Assembly: GCF_037893015.1 (NCBI RefSeq)
Contig: NC_133666.1
Span: forward strand, 561,730,541-561,794,540
Length of the DNA: 64,000 bases
From: Macrotis lagotis
Taxonomy: Eukaryota; Chordata; Mammalia; Peramelemorphia; Peramelidae
Direction of reading: 5' to 3'
Position numbers and translations under genes: made by a program. Under the pieces are notes generated by a model. That model ran no database searches and had not been told where the DNA came from. It was given only the letters and a program-made list of their open reading frames with translations. This document shows, one piece after another, positions 35,876-46,993 of the stretch; position 1 is the first letter of the stretch, and the number at the start of each line of letters is the position of its first letter.

Positions 35876-37264
35876 TTGGGGGACAGAGCCAAGATTGCAG
35901 ACTAAAGGCAGGAGATCCCAGATGGCTATCCCCCAGACTACTCCAAATACCTTTAAATTATGACTCCAATCAATTTCTAGAGTGGAGAAACCCACAGAAA
36001 GACTTTAGTGAAACAATTTTCTGGCCCAAGACAACTTGGAAGATCCATGATTTAGGTCTGTTTCACTGGGGTCAACAAGGGCTGCAAGCTCAACCTGGGT
36101 CAAGGCAGCTACTGGAAGAAAGCAGCTCCAGTCATCTAGGAACAGCCTGAAGGACACCTGGGTCTCTGTGGGTACTTGATTTTTGACAGCAGGGGAGGTT
36201 TCTAGACCTCTCAGCCCAGGGATTGCCAAGGATAACTTCGAAGGTAAGGGGGGAAATTTTGCTGAACCAGAGTGAGCACAGACCATAATAGGCCTCAGTG
36301 CAGGCAAGCCCCAGAAGTAGAAACAGGCCTGTGGAGCCATCCAGCAGCTGCTCCCTGATCACTAAATCCACTAAGGTAAAGGGGTGGTCGTGGTGGGGGG
36401 TTATAGAAGTCTCTCTGCTATACCTGGGGTGGGACTGTTGCTTTGTCCATAATCAGATCCTGGTCCTAGTCATAGATCCCTGATAGAGGGGAAAAAGGGA
36501 GTGCTTGTGGTCATCCTTAGAGAGAGCACAGGCCAGGAGAACAGTCTCTTATAAAACCTTGAAGGAATTGAGGTCCCTTGAGGAGGGGGGGAGGGTCCCA
36601 GAAAACAGCTGTAAAAACCCTCAAAAGTTTGGAACAATGTACCCTCCACAGAGTGCCACTTTAACAAAGAGTTCAAATCAAGTCATAGCTTGGGGAAAAG
36701 AGCAAACAACAGAAGACAATTAATTTGGTCCTATGAAGGCTCAAAATATACACTCAGAAGATAACAAAATCAAAGCTTTTGTTTGCAAAGCCTCAAGGAA
36801 AAATATGAATTGGCCACATGCTATGGAAGAGCTCAAAAATGATAACGAAAATAAAGTAAGGGAGGTAGAGGAATAATTGGGAAGATAAATGAGAGCAATG
36901 AAGGTAAATCATGAAAACCAAGTTAGCAGCTTGGTGAAAGAGATACAAAAAAAAAATGTTGAAGAAAATAATATCTTTTATATTTAGGTTTTTTCAAGGC
37001 AATGGGGTTAAGTGGCTCACCCAAGGTCACACAGCTAGGTAATTATTAAGTGTCTGAGGCCAGATTTGAACTCAGGTACTCCTGACTCCAGGGCCAGTGC
37101 TCTATCCATTGCGCCACCTAGCCACCCCAGAAAATAATATTTTAACAACCAGTTTAGGTCAAATGGTAAAAGCACTTCAAAATATCAATGAGGAGAAGAA
37201 TGACTTAAAAAGCAGAATTGGCCAGATGGAAAAGGAGATGAAAAAGTTTTCTTAAGAAAATAAC
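35876..37264 (+). mobile_element. Second-family L1, 5' UTR and start of ORF1
   Basis: This starts with ggggacagagccaagattgc, a 5' end unlike the acttccagccaagatggcag start of the other L1s. A long 5' UTR follows. ORF1-like sequence begins near 36780 (KNMNWPHAMEELKNDNEN) and includes a coiled coil resuming at 37140. A SINE interrupts it. Nothing of ORF2 is present before the next L1 begins at 37268. Confidence 0.7.
36975..37129 (-). mobile_element. Marsupial tRNA-derived SINE with 11-bp TSD
   Basis: A minus-strand copy inside ORF1 of the second-family L1. The flanks gaaaataatat at 36964-36974 and 37130-37140 are identical. Confidence 0.94.
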
Positions 37265-37267
37265 TTC

Positions 37268-40200
37268 TACTTCCAGTCAAAATGGCAGCGAGAAGAAAGG
37301 CACTGTGATAGGTGCTCTCTCTTTCCCCTCAGAAATAACAAGAGAGAAATCTCTTAACAGAAATTTGATCAACAAAACCCAGAAAAAGAAGCTAGGAGAA
37401 GAACACCTACTAAAAAGGTCTGTTTCAGGGGACTGTGGGTGAACATGAAGACAAGAGCAGAGGATCAGCATGGGGATGGCAGCTGGGGGAAGCCAGAGGG
37501 CCAGTCATAAACTTTAGTGAGTGGCAGGGTGCCAGATCCAACTTTAGCTGCAGAGTCTTTGACCAGGGGCAGGGGTGGGGTGAGGGGAAGAGGAGCTACC
37601 AACTGAGCCAGGGACTTAAGATCCATACTTTCAGCAGCGCTCTTGGCCCAGAACAAAATATAAACAATGCCCCACCCCACCCCCTCAGGACAGAAAGAGA
37701 TTAACTCCTTCCCCCAGGGCCCAGCCCAGTGTACAAGGTCAACTCAGACCCTGCTGCTGAAGACCTCATTACAGAGAAAGCAAACAGCACACCCTACTAG
37801 CTGGCCCCTGGAATTAATAACCAAGTGAAAAGAACTCTAGGATCCTCAAAAGCAAACCTCATTTATGATACCAGCAAGTGGTTTTCTTCTTTCTTTTTTT
37901 TTAAATCAAATTGACTAAAGGTTTATCAATTTTATTGGATTTTTTCATAAAATCTGCTCTTGGTTTTATTTGTTAGTTCAATAGTTTTATTGCTTCTGAT
38001 TTTATTAATTTCTCCTTTAATTTTTTAGAATTTCTAATTAGGTATTTGAGAATTGTAACTCTATTAGAGAAAACATGCTTAGCCAGAAGTGATGGACATT
38101 CATTACTTTTCTGTGACTCAGATAGAATGATTTAAAAACAATGCCTCCTTATAAAGGGGGACAAAAAAGAGATGGGAGGATGGAGGAGACTGAATGGAGT
38201 AAATCTCATTACACCAAGAGGTCCAAAAGACCTATTGTAATTGAGGCAAGAAGGGAGGAAATGAGAACCACCTGAATCTTCATCTTAACAGACTTGGTTT
38301 AAAGTTAACTTAGACACACTCAGTTAAGTTATCTTACCTTTCAAGCATTAAAAGGAGAAAAGGGGAGGGGAGAAAAAGGAGACCTAAATGAAGGAAAGGA
38401 AGAAGGGGAGAAGGGAAAGAAAGGGAGGGTTGATATAAGACAACAAACACACTGAAGGTGGTGGTATTCAGAAACAAAACAATGGGGAATATGGATAAAG
38501 GGGAAAAAGGGAAAAAATAACACAGAAGGAAGATAGCATGGAGGGCAATAATGAGTTAGTAATTATAACTTTGAATGTGAATGGGATGAATTCTCCCTTA
38601 AAACTTAAACAAAAAGCAAAGTAGATTACAATCCAGAAGCCTACAATATGATGCTTACAAGAAAACCATTGGAAGCAGAGAGATACATATAGAGTAAATG
38701 GTAAAAGGTTGGAGCAAAATATATTTTGCTTCAGGTGAAGTGAAAAAATCAGGGGTAGCAATCTTTATCTCAGCCAAAGCAGCTGCAAAAATAGATAACA
38801 TTAAAAAAGGTAAGGAAGGAAACTATATCCTCCTAAAAGGTACCATAGACAATAAAGTGATTTCAATACTAAATATGTATGCACCCAATGGGACAGCATC
38901 CATATTATTACAGGAGAAGTTGAAAGAGCTAGAGGAAATAAGAAATCAAAGATCTAAATATGCAACTAAAAAATAGAGAAAGAACACATTAAAACCCCTC
39001 AATTAAATACCAAATTAAAAATACTAAAAATTAAATGAGAAATTAATAAAATCAAAGGCAAGAAAACTATTGAACTAATAAATAAAACCAAGTGCCGGTT
39101 TTATGAAAAACCCCCAATAAAATTGATAAACCTCTGGTCAATTTGATTTAAAAAAACTAAGAAAAAACCAAATTGCTAGTGTCCTCACCACCAAGGAGGA
39201 GGAAATTGAAGTAATAATTTAGAATCATTTTGCCCAACTCTATGCCAATACATCTGACAATCTAAGTTAAACCAATGAATATTTACAAAAATATAAGTTG
39301 CCCAGATTAAATGAAGAGGAAATTAAAAACCTAAATAACCTTATCTCAGAAAAAGAAATTCAACAAGGCCTTATTGAACTCCCTAAGACAAAAATCTCCA
39401 GGGCCAGATGTATTCACAAGAGAATTCTATCAAATATTTAAGGAACAATTAAAAAGCTTTTGTACAGACAAAACCACTGCAACCAAGTTCAAAGAAAGGT
39501 AGTAAATTGTGAAACAATGTTTGCAACTAGTACTTCTGACAAAGGACTCATTTCTAAACTATACAAAGAACTGAGTCAAATTTTCAAAAAAACAAGCCAT
39601 TCCCCAATTGACAAATGGTCAAAGGATATGCAAAAGCAATTTACAGCTGAGGAAATCAAAACAGTCCATAGTCATATGAAAAATTGCTCCAAATCATTAC
39701 TTATTAGAGAAATGCAAATTAAAGCATCTCTGAGATACCACCACACATCTCTCAGCCTGGCCAATATGACCACAAAGGACAATTATCACTGTTGGAATGG
39801 ATGTTGGAAATCTGGGACACTGATACATTGTTAGTGGAGCTGTGAATTCATCCAACCTTTCTGGAGACCAAATTGGAATTATGTTCAAAGGACAACAAAA
39901 ATATACATACCCTTTGATCCAGCAATACCACTACTGGGTCTATACCCTGAAGAGATTATGAGAAAGAGTGAAAACATCACTTGTCCAAAAATGTTCAGGG
40001 TAGCCCTGTTTTTGGTGGAAAAGAATTGGAAATTAAGTGAATGTCCTTCAATTGGAGAATGGCTTAATAAACTGTGGTATATGTCTATCATGGAACACTA
40101 TTGTTCTATTAGAAACCAGGAGGGACAGGAATTCAGGGAAGTCTGGAAGGATTTGCATGACCTGATGCTGAGCAAGAAGAGCAGAACCAGAAAAACATTG

Positions 40201-40605
40201 TACACTCTAACAGCAACATGGGGGTGATGTTCAACCTTGATGGACTTGCTCATTCCATCAGTGCAACAACCAGGGACAATTTGGGGCTATCTGCAGTGGA
40301 GAATGCCATCTGTGTCCAGAGTAATAATTGTGGACTTTGAAGAAAGACCAAAGACTATTACCTTCAAATTAGAAAAAAAAAAAAAGTTATATTATTATGT
40401 AATTTTACTATCTCATACTTTATTTTTCTTACTTAAGAATATGATTTCTCTGTCATCACATTCATCTGAGATCAGTGTATACAATGGAAACAATGTACAG
40501 ACTAACAGAAAGCCTTCTGTGGGAGGTGGGGGGAGGGAAGCAAGAATGGAGGGGGAATTGTAAAACTCAAAATAAATTGTCTTTCTAAAAAAAAAAGCAA
40601 AATAT
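37268..40605 (+). mobile_element. L1 with both true ends but large internal losses, plus strand
   Basis: The 5' end (tacttccagtcaaaatggca) and 5' UTR run to about 37890. Then comes an inverted ORF2 fragment in place of ORF1, the spacer from 38049, and the start of ORF2 at about 38545 with endonuclease sequence at 38698-38940. After a jump within ORF2 there is pre-RT sequence to 39450, a second jump, the ORF2 C-terminus (39460-40230), and the 3' UTR with an A-rich end near 40605. It lacks ORF1 and the RT core. Confidence 0.8.
37895..38048 (-). mobile_element. Inverted L1 ORF2 fragment inside a plus-strand L1
   Basis: Its reverse complement matches the ORF2 region that also lies at about 39000-39150 of the same element (gaaattaataaaatca, ctattgaactaa, ccaataaaattgataaacct). 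The two form a roughly 150-bp imperfect inverted repeat about 1 kb apart. Confidence 0.8.
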
Positions 40606-42880
40606 GTTATCTCATAGATAAAACAACTGACTTAGAAAACAGTTTGAAGAGAGGTAAATTAAGCACCATTATATTAGCTGATTACTATAAGTAAAATGAA
40701 AAAAGAAGGCTAGATATCATAATTCAAATAATCATAAAAGAAAACTGTCCTGTTTCTTTGAAGCCATTATTCAACACCTGAAAAAAAACTTAACAAAAAT
40801 GAGAAATCTCAGCAATATTGCAGCCAAAATCTAGAATTTCCAGTTCAAAGAAAAGTACTGCAATTAGCCAAATAGAATTAAAGTACCAAGTACCCAATTC
40901 AGAATCAAAAAATTTAATCAACGCCACCATAAATCAGTGAAGAGTAAGAAATACAATATTAAAGAAGACAAAAGAACTATGCTTACAAACAAGATTAACT
41001 TAGCCAACAAAACTCAATAAAATCTATTGGAGAAAATGAATCTTTAATGAAATAGAGGACTTCCAAATATCACTAATGAAAATATCATAGTTAAGTAGAA
41101 AATTCAACATAAAAATGTAAAAATCAAGAGGCATAAAAAAGTTAAACATAAGCAAGTAATCATTAAGTATTAAACAAGGTAAGCCTGTCTACATAGTGAG
41201 AAATGATGAATTTGCTTCCCAAGAACTCTATTATTATCAAAGTTGATGGAAAAGTCTAATTGCACAAAAGATCTACAGAGATTTTGTTTTCTTTATTTTA
41301 AAAGAAGACTATAAAGTGAGGAAAAGTATTCACTGGGAAACATTTCATGAAAATGTAATGAATAAGTAGAAATTTATATAAAAAGAGGAAGGAATGGAAA
41401 GGTGAAAGCAACATTTGAACTTCTCATCTGAACTAGTTAAAAAAAAGAAAAGAATACACATAAACACACAACTCAATATAGAAGTACATTTCATCCAATT
41501 GGACAAAAGGAGGGAATAAAATTAAGAGAAAGGTACAGGAGATGGAGGAAAAGCTATATGAAAGGGGTTGATTCAGAATGAACACTATCAGAAGCAAATT
41601 AAACTTAAACAGGTGGAGAAAGAGAAAAAGAAAAATATAAGAGAATAGCATGGAGTAAAATAAATAATTCACATTCATTACTGAGAATGTAAAGGAAATA
41701 AACTCACAAAAAAACTTATAGAAGAATTAATTAAAAACCAGACTTCAGAAATACTTTACATTAAACATACTTGAAACAGAAGAATCCATACAGAGTTAAA
41801 ATAAGTATCTGGAACAGAATCTATCATGATTCAGTTAAGATAAAAAATAAAAAAGCAAGGATACCAAGCATGACTTCTGACAAAAGGAAAAGTGAAAATA
41901 TGCCTAATTAAATTATATAAACAAGGAAGCTACTATTATGCTAAGAGCATCATGCACAATGAATTAATTTTGATGGTATGCATATATGCACAAAATGGCA
42001 AAGCATCCAAATTCTTAAAAGGAAGATTAAATGAGTTACAGAGACTAAGAGATAACAAATCTATAATAGTGAAAATTCTGAAATTATCCTTCTCAGACTT
42101 AGATGGATCTAATAAAAAGGAAATGAAAGATGTGAATATAAATTTAGGTAAATTGGATACGATAGACCATTGGAGAATAGGCATAAATATATTAAGAAAT
42201 ATAGTTATTTTTCAATTATTTGGAACTTTTACAAAAATTGACCATGGATTAGAACATAAAACTTGAAAAATGAATGAATCATTGTACAAATATTAATGCA
42301 TCTATTAGAATTCATATTTTAACAAAATTACCTTCAATAAAGAGATTTTGAAGCCAAGATAAAAAAATGGAAATGAAATAACAATTCAAAAGAATGGATA
42401 GGTTAAATGACAAATAGAAATAATAATTTCATTAAAGATAATGGCAACAATGAGCTTTGGGATGAAGCTAAAGCAGTACTTAGGTTAAATTCTATAGCTC
42501 TAAGAACTTTCATCAATGAAAGAAGGAGCAGATCAACAAATTGTTTATGCATCTTAAAAAGATCTATAAAACAAAAATAAAAATTTACAATTCAATTAAC
42601 CATTCAGATAGAAATCCTGAAAATCCCCAGAGTTTACTAAGATTCAATTAAAAGGATAAATAAAACTAGGGTTTTTGGAGGAGAAAATAAAATAGATAAG
42701 CCAATGGCTAACAAGACTTTGAAAGAAAAAAAGAAAAATCCAATAACCAGTATCAAAGTTGGGGGGAAAAAAGCCTTAGAAACCATAAAAGTAATATAAA
42801 TATCAGTTAATATAATTATTCGAAAATCTGTCCTATTCAATATTGAGGCAAAAGTTGGGGATATATTTTTATTAAAAAGA
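40606..42880 (+). mobile_element. Old L1 copy, ORF1 to ORF2 start, plus strand
   Basis: ORF1-like sequence (40610-41050) is followed by the spacer and the endonuclease region (41892-42266: LILMVCIYAQNGKASKFLKG; IDHWRIGINI). Pre-RT sequence continues to about 42880. It is AT-rich, more diverged than its neighbours and has no intact frame. Confidence 0.65.
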
Positions 42881-43060
42881 GGATATTGAAAATTTGCCTG
42901 TGCATGTTTTGGCCTTGGGTTTACTACTAACTAATTTTGTGACCCTTAAGTGGTAAGCTTAACTGTTCTGAGCTCATAGTTTTCCTCTTCTGTGAAATAA
43001 AGGGATAAGATGATCTAAGGTCCATTTCGAGCTGTTTCTATGATTAGAACATGCAGCAGC
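42881..43060 (+). mobile_element. Decayed MIR-like SINE
   Basis: ggccttgggtttactactaac ... tagttttcctcttctgtgaaa ... gataagatgatctaaggtcc fits a diverged MIR in plus orientation. Confidence 0.5.
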
Positions 43061-43715
43061 AGCAGCCATCCAAGCATATTTCCTTACATGGTGCTATATT
43101 TTTCAAAGCAATATCTCCTCAGACTTGTGTTTTGACCCATCGTTGAGTCTCTTGACATAGTGTAGGTTTTCCAAGAGTTTTTCACATTCACTATCCATAC
43201 CACACTCCCCCTTGGGCTTGGCAGAATATTCTTGATCTGTTTGTCTCCTCCTAGACTTGGCCAACTCCCCTGCAATGGGAGTATCCTTCCAGCATTGGCC
43301 GACTCCCTCTGCTTGAGAACTTACTCCTTATTGCTGACTCTCACTGACTGGGTATCACCTTCAAAGTCTTAACTTTATTTTGGTGGCTAAGTGCCCAAGC
43401 TCCAAATGAGATTGTCATTTCATGGGAGGCATGCTTTCTAAATGTAATTAATTTCATTTTATTTTAATCCCTGTCAAAATTTCTCATAAACCAATTTATT
43501 TTACTATTTTTGATTGGTATTTGCTCTCTTGAATGGAATCTAGGCTATATTTTAATCAAATATGTTCTATTTGATATTATCATATGCTAACATGATGACC
43601 CAGTCCTGAAGGAATATACATTCTGCTAGATAATAAAAGACAAACAGATAAATATAATTTTATTATATGGAATGCAAAATTCTTTACACTTATCCTTATT
43701 GTCATCTTCTTCAAT
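43061..43715. other. Unassigned DNA
   Basis: I recognise no gene or repeat. It contains a modest GC rise at 43090-43340 without coding signs. Confidence 0.45.
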
Positions 43716-43886
43716 ATTCTTTTTTTGATTTTTTTGGTTTGTGCAAGGCAATGGGATTAAATGACTTGCCCAAAATCACCCAACTAAGTAAGTATTAAAT
43801 GTCTGAGACTGGATTTGAACACAGGTCCTCCTGAATCCAAGGCTGGTACTCTATCCACTCGGTCACCTAGCTAAGCTATCCCCATC
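43716..43886 (-). mobile_element. Marsupial tRNA-derived SINE, diverged
   Basis: The reverse complement shows the SINE head and body with more changes than most copies here. Flanks resembling cttcaatattctt on both sides suggest a TSD with a mismatch. Confidence 0.85.
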
Positions 43887-43936
43887 TCCTTCGATATTCT
43901 TCAGGATACCCCCATCCCATCATTCCTTTCCTCACA

Positions 43937-44061
<125 letters not shown>

Positions 44062-44069
44062 ACTGTTCC

Positions 44070-44483
44070 TCTCACTTTCTTCCTCTCCTCACTAGACCAC
44101 ACTATCCCCTCAAGCTATGATCCTACCAGTTTCCTGTCATTCACAAACTCATTGAAAAATCTATCTAGGGGCGGCTAGGTGGCATAGTGGATAAAGCACC
44201 GGCCTTGGAGTCAGGAGTACCTGGGTTCAAATCCGGTCTCAGACACTTAATAATTACCTAGCTGTGTGGCCTTGGGCAAGCCACTTAACCCCATTTGCCT
44301 TGCAAAAAAAAAAAAAACCTAAAAAAAAGAAAAATCTATCTAAAAAGTTAACTTTACTTTCACTCTCTTTTAAATCTTCTTCAATATGGTATACTCCATT
44401 AATAATGAAATCTACTGAGGTTTTCTCAGCATTAGCCTACTTGATCTCTACAATATTTGACACTATTGATTGCTTTCCCTCTA
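44070..44483 (+). mobile_element. L2 (LINE-2) fragment, plus strand, split by a SINE
   Basis: The frame encodes SALAYLISTIFDTIDCFPS, matching the L2 reverse transcriptase segment with the FDT(V/I)DH block. The preceding sequence also tracks L2. It ends abruptly at 44483, where L1 sequence begins. More L2 in the same orientation appears at 52885. Confidence 0.7.
44168..44328 (+). mobile_element. Marsupial tRNA-derived SINE with exact 14-bp TSD
   Basis: A complete, little-diverged copy: ggggcggctaggtggcatag ... ggttcaaatccggtc ... cttgcaaaaa. TSD gaaaaatctatcta lies at 44154-44167 and 44329-44342. The A box (tggcatagtgg) and B box (ggttcaaatcc) of the RNA polymerase III promoter are intact. 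Confidence 0.96.
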
Positions 44484-45168
44484 AATAACCCTATCTAAAA
44501 AAAAAATTCAACAAGCCATTATTGAACTCCCTAAGAAAAAGATTTCCAGGGCCAGATGGATTCACAAGTGAATATTTTATCAAAGGAACAATTGCTTCCA
44601 ATTCTACATGAACACTTTGGAAAAATAGGTGAAGACAGAACTCTGCCTTATTCTTTCTATGACATCAATATGGTACTGATAGCTAAACCAGGAACAGTCA
44701 AAACAGAAAAAGAAAACAATAGACCCAACTCCCTGATGATTATAGATGCAAAAATCTTAAATAAAATCTTTGTAAAATGATGACAAGTTATCACTAGGAT
44801 AATATACTATGACCAAATAGGATTTATCCCAGGAATACAGGCTTGGTTCAATATTAGGGAAATTGTTAGTATAATTAACTATTTCAATAACAAACTTTTC
44901 AGGAATCATATGATTATATCAACAGATGTTGAAAAAACCTTTGACAAAATACAGCACCAATTCCTACGAAAACACTAGAGAGAGAGTGTAGGAATAAATG
45001 GGGATTGTTCCTTAGAATAATAAGCAGTATCTATCTGAAACCACCAACAAGCATTATATTCAATGGGGATAAGCTAGAGATATTTCAATAAGAATCAGGA
45101 GTGAAATACTACTGTATTTCACTGTGATCACCCCTACTATTCAATACTTTGTTAGAGATGTTAGCTTC
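44484..45168 (+). mobile_element. L1 ORF2 fragment (pre-RT and RT), plus strand
   Basis: tccagggccagatggattcac begins the [10 protein letters not shown] block. The 44556-44780 frame holds [37 protein letters not shown]. Sequence continues to agatgttagcttc at 45168, where the next L1 starts. The matching 3' continuation is not found after that L1. Confidence 0.8.
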
Positions 45169-45181
45169 AGGACTTCCAGCC

Positions 45182-45189
45182 AAGATGGC
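45182..45189 (+). promoter_or_regulatory. YY1-like motif at L1 5' end
   Basis: aagatggc sits about 12 bases into the element. It matches the YY1 core AANATGGC; human L1 has a YY1 site at a comparable place that helps set the transcription start. Function here is inferred from position only. Confidence 0.4.
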
Positions 45190-46049
45190 AGAGAGAAGAC
45201 AGGCACTGTACTAAGGTCTCCTGATCTTCCCTCATATAATATGAAACAAACCTTTTAACAGAAATTCAATCAACAAACCATAGAAAATGAAGCTAGGGAA
45301 AGAACATCTAAGAACAATGTCTGTCTTCGGGGATTGTGGGTAAGCTGGGGGCAGAAAGCAGAGAGCTAGTGGGGACAGGGTGAGAGCCAGGCTAATGTAG
45401 GATCAGCCTCAGAGGCACTGACTCTGGGAGCCCTGATTCAAGAGCAAACTTGGGCACAGAGGCTTTGGTTGTGAGACTGATGGTCTGGGGTGCTCCAGCA
45501 GGGCTGGAGGGCAAGTTCCAGTAAGAAGAGTTGCAGGGTGCAGCTGGACATTGATCTGCTGGACTCTTCTGGTCTGGAGAAATTCAGACTTCATACATTC
45601 ATTTCAAGCTAACCCTCTTCCCAGAACAAGCATAGTAACAGCCCACCTACCCATCCCCAGGTGCAGGCGTGGGAATCAGAGTTCCCTCAGCTGAATAGGG
45701 AGATTAATTACTTTGCTGCAGGTCATACCCCACATTGCCCAAGGATAAAAGTATACAGCAGCACAACCGACTCCCTCCAGGCCAAGGGAGAGGGGCTCAA
45801 AACAAGGTCAAAACATTCCAGAGAAAGCAACCAGAACCACCTAGTTTGCTACTAAACCCAGCAAACAAAGCCTCCAGGGATCTCAACACCAAAACTCTAT
45901 GAAACAACCCCTCCCCCAACACAGGATTAGAGGAAAATGAAGAAAGGCCAGTGAAGAGAGTTCTAGAATCACTGAAGGGAATATGATTTAGTCGCCAACC
46001 CAGAAAGACTTCTTTGAAGAAATCAGGAAGGAGTTTAAAAATCAATTGG

Positions 46050-46201
46050 GGGGGGGCAGCTAGGTGGCGTAGTGGATAAAGCACTGGCCCTGGAGTCAGG
46101 AGTACCTGGGTTCAAATCCGGTCTCAGACACTTAATAATTACCTAGCTGTGTGGCCTTGGGCAAGCCACTTAACCCCATTTGCCTTGCAAAAAACCCTAA
46201 A
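46050..46201 (+). mobile_element. Marsupial SINE, first of a tandem pair
   Basis: Full copy in L1 ORF1. aaaaatcaattgg at 46037-46049 and 46202-46214 bracket it. A second SINE follows the right-hand TSD at once. Confidence 0.95.
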
Positions 46202-46214
46202 AAAAATCAATTGG

Positions 46215-46360
46215 AGGGGCAGCTAGGTGTCATAGTGGATAAAAGAAAAGGCCCTAGAGTCAGGAGTACCTGGTTTCAAATCCGGTCTCAGATGCTTAAT
46301 AATTACCTAGCTGTGTGGCCTTGGGCAAGCCACTTATAACCCCGTTTGCCTTGCAAAAAA
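46215..46360 (+). mobile_element. Marsupial SINE, second of a tandem pair
   Basis: This has the same family and orientation as the first copy but its own changes (ggtgtcatagtgg; ggataaaagaaaaggcccta). A third target copy, aaaaatcagttgg, follows at 46361-46373. Confidence 0.94.
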
Positions 46361-46981
46361 AAAAATCAGTTGGAAAATGAACACCTTGAAAACAAGAAAA
46401 CAAATACTTGGAAAATACAGTTGGACAAATGAAAAAGAAAATAATTCTCTAAAAACCTCAATTGGTCAAATGGGAAACTCCTTCAGAAATAGAATTGACC
46501 AATTGGAAAAGGGATTGGAAAAGGTAAACAAAGAAAATTCTTCTCTAAAAAAATGAATGGAGTCTGTGGAAACTAATTACTTCATTATACAAGGAGAATC
46601 TGTTAAGCAAAAACAAAAATTGAAAAAAGAGAAGAAAATGTAAAATACCTCATCAATAAAACCACTGACCTCGAGAATAGAGCCAGGAGAAACAACTTAA
46701 GAATCACTGGGCTACTTGAAAATATTGAAGAGAAAAAAAAAGCCTGGACTTAATATTAGAGAACTTAGTTATGTAAAATTGCCCTGACATCAAGGAACCA
46801 GAGGGCAAAATAGTTATTGAAAGAATACACCAATCCCCTCCTGGAAAGGGATCTCAAAATGAAAACACCAAGGAATATTGTGGCCAAATTCCAGAACTAT
46901 AAGAAAAAAGAGATAATCCTGCAAGCAACCAGAAAGAAATAATTTATATACCAAGAAGCCACAGAAAGTATTACATAGGAC

Positions 46982-46993
46982 CTGGCTGCATTA
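46982..46993 (+). repeat. TSD of GC-rich retrocopy, left copy
   Basis: ctggctgcatta here and at 48344-48355 is identical. It is L1 ORF1 sequence (coding for LAAST) and reads through correctly once the insert is removed. Confidence 0.92.

Noticed and set aside
44168..44328. Possible tRNA gene (A and B boxes present)
   Set aside because: The boxes belong to the tRNA-derived head of a SINE; there is no full cloverleaf and the element has a TSD and A tail.
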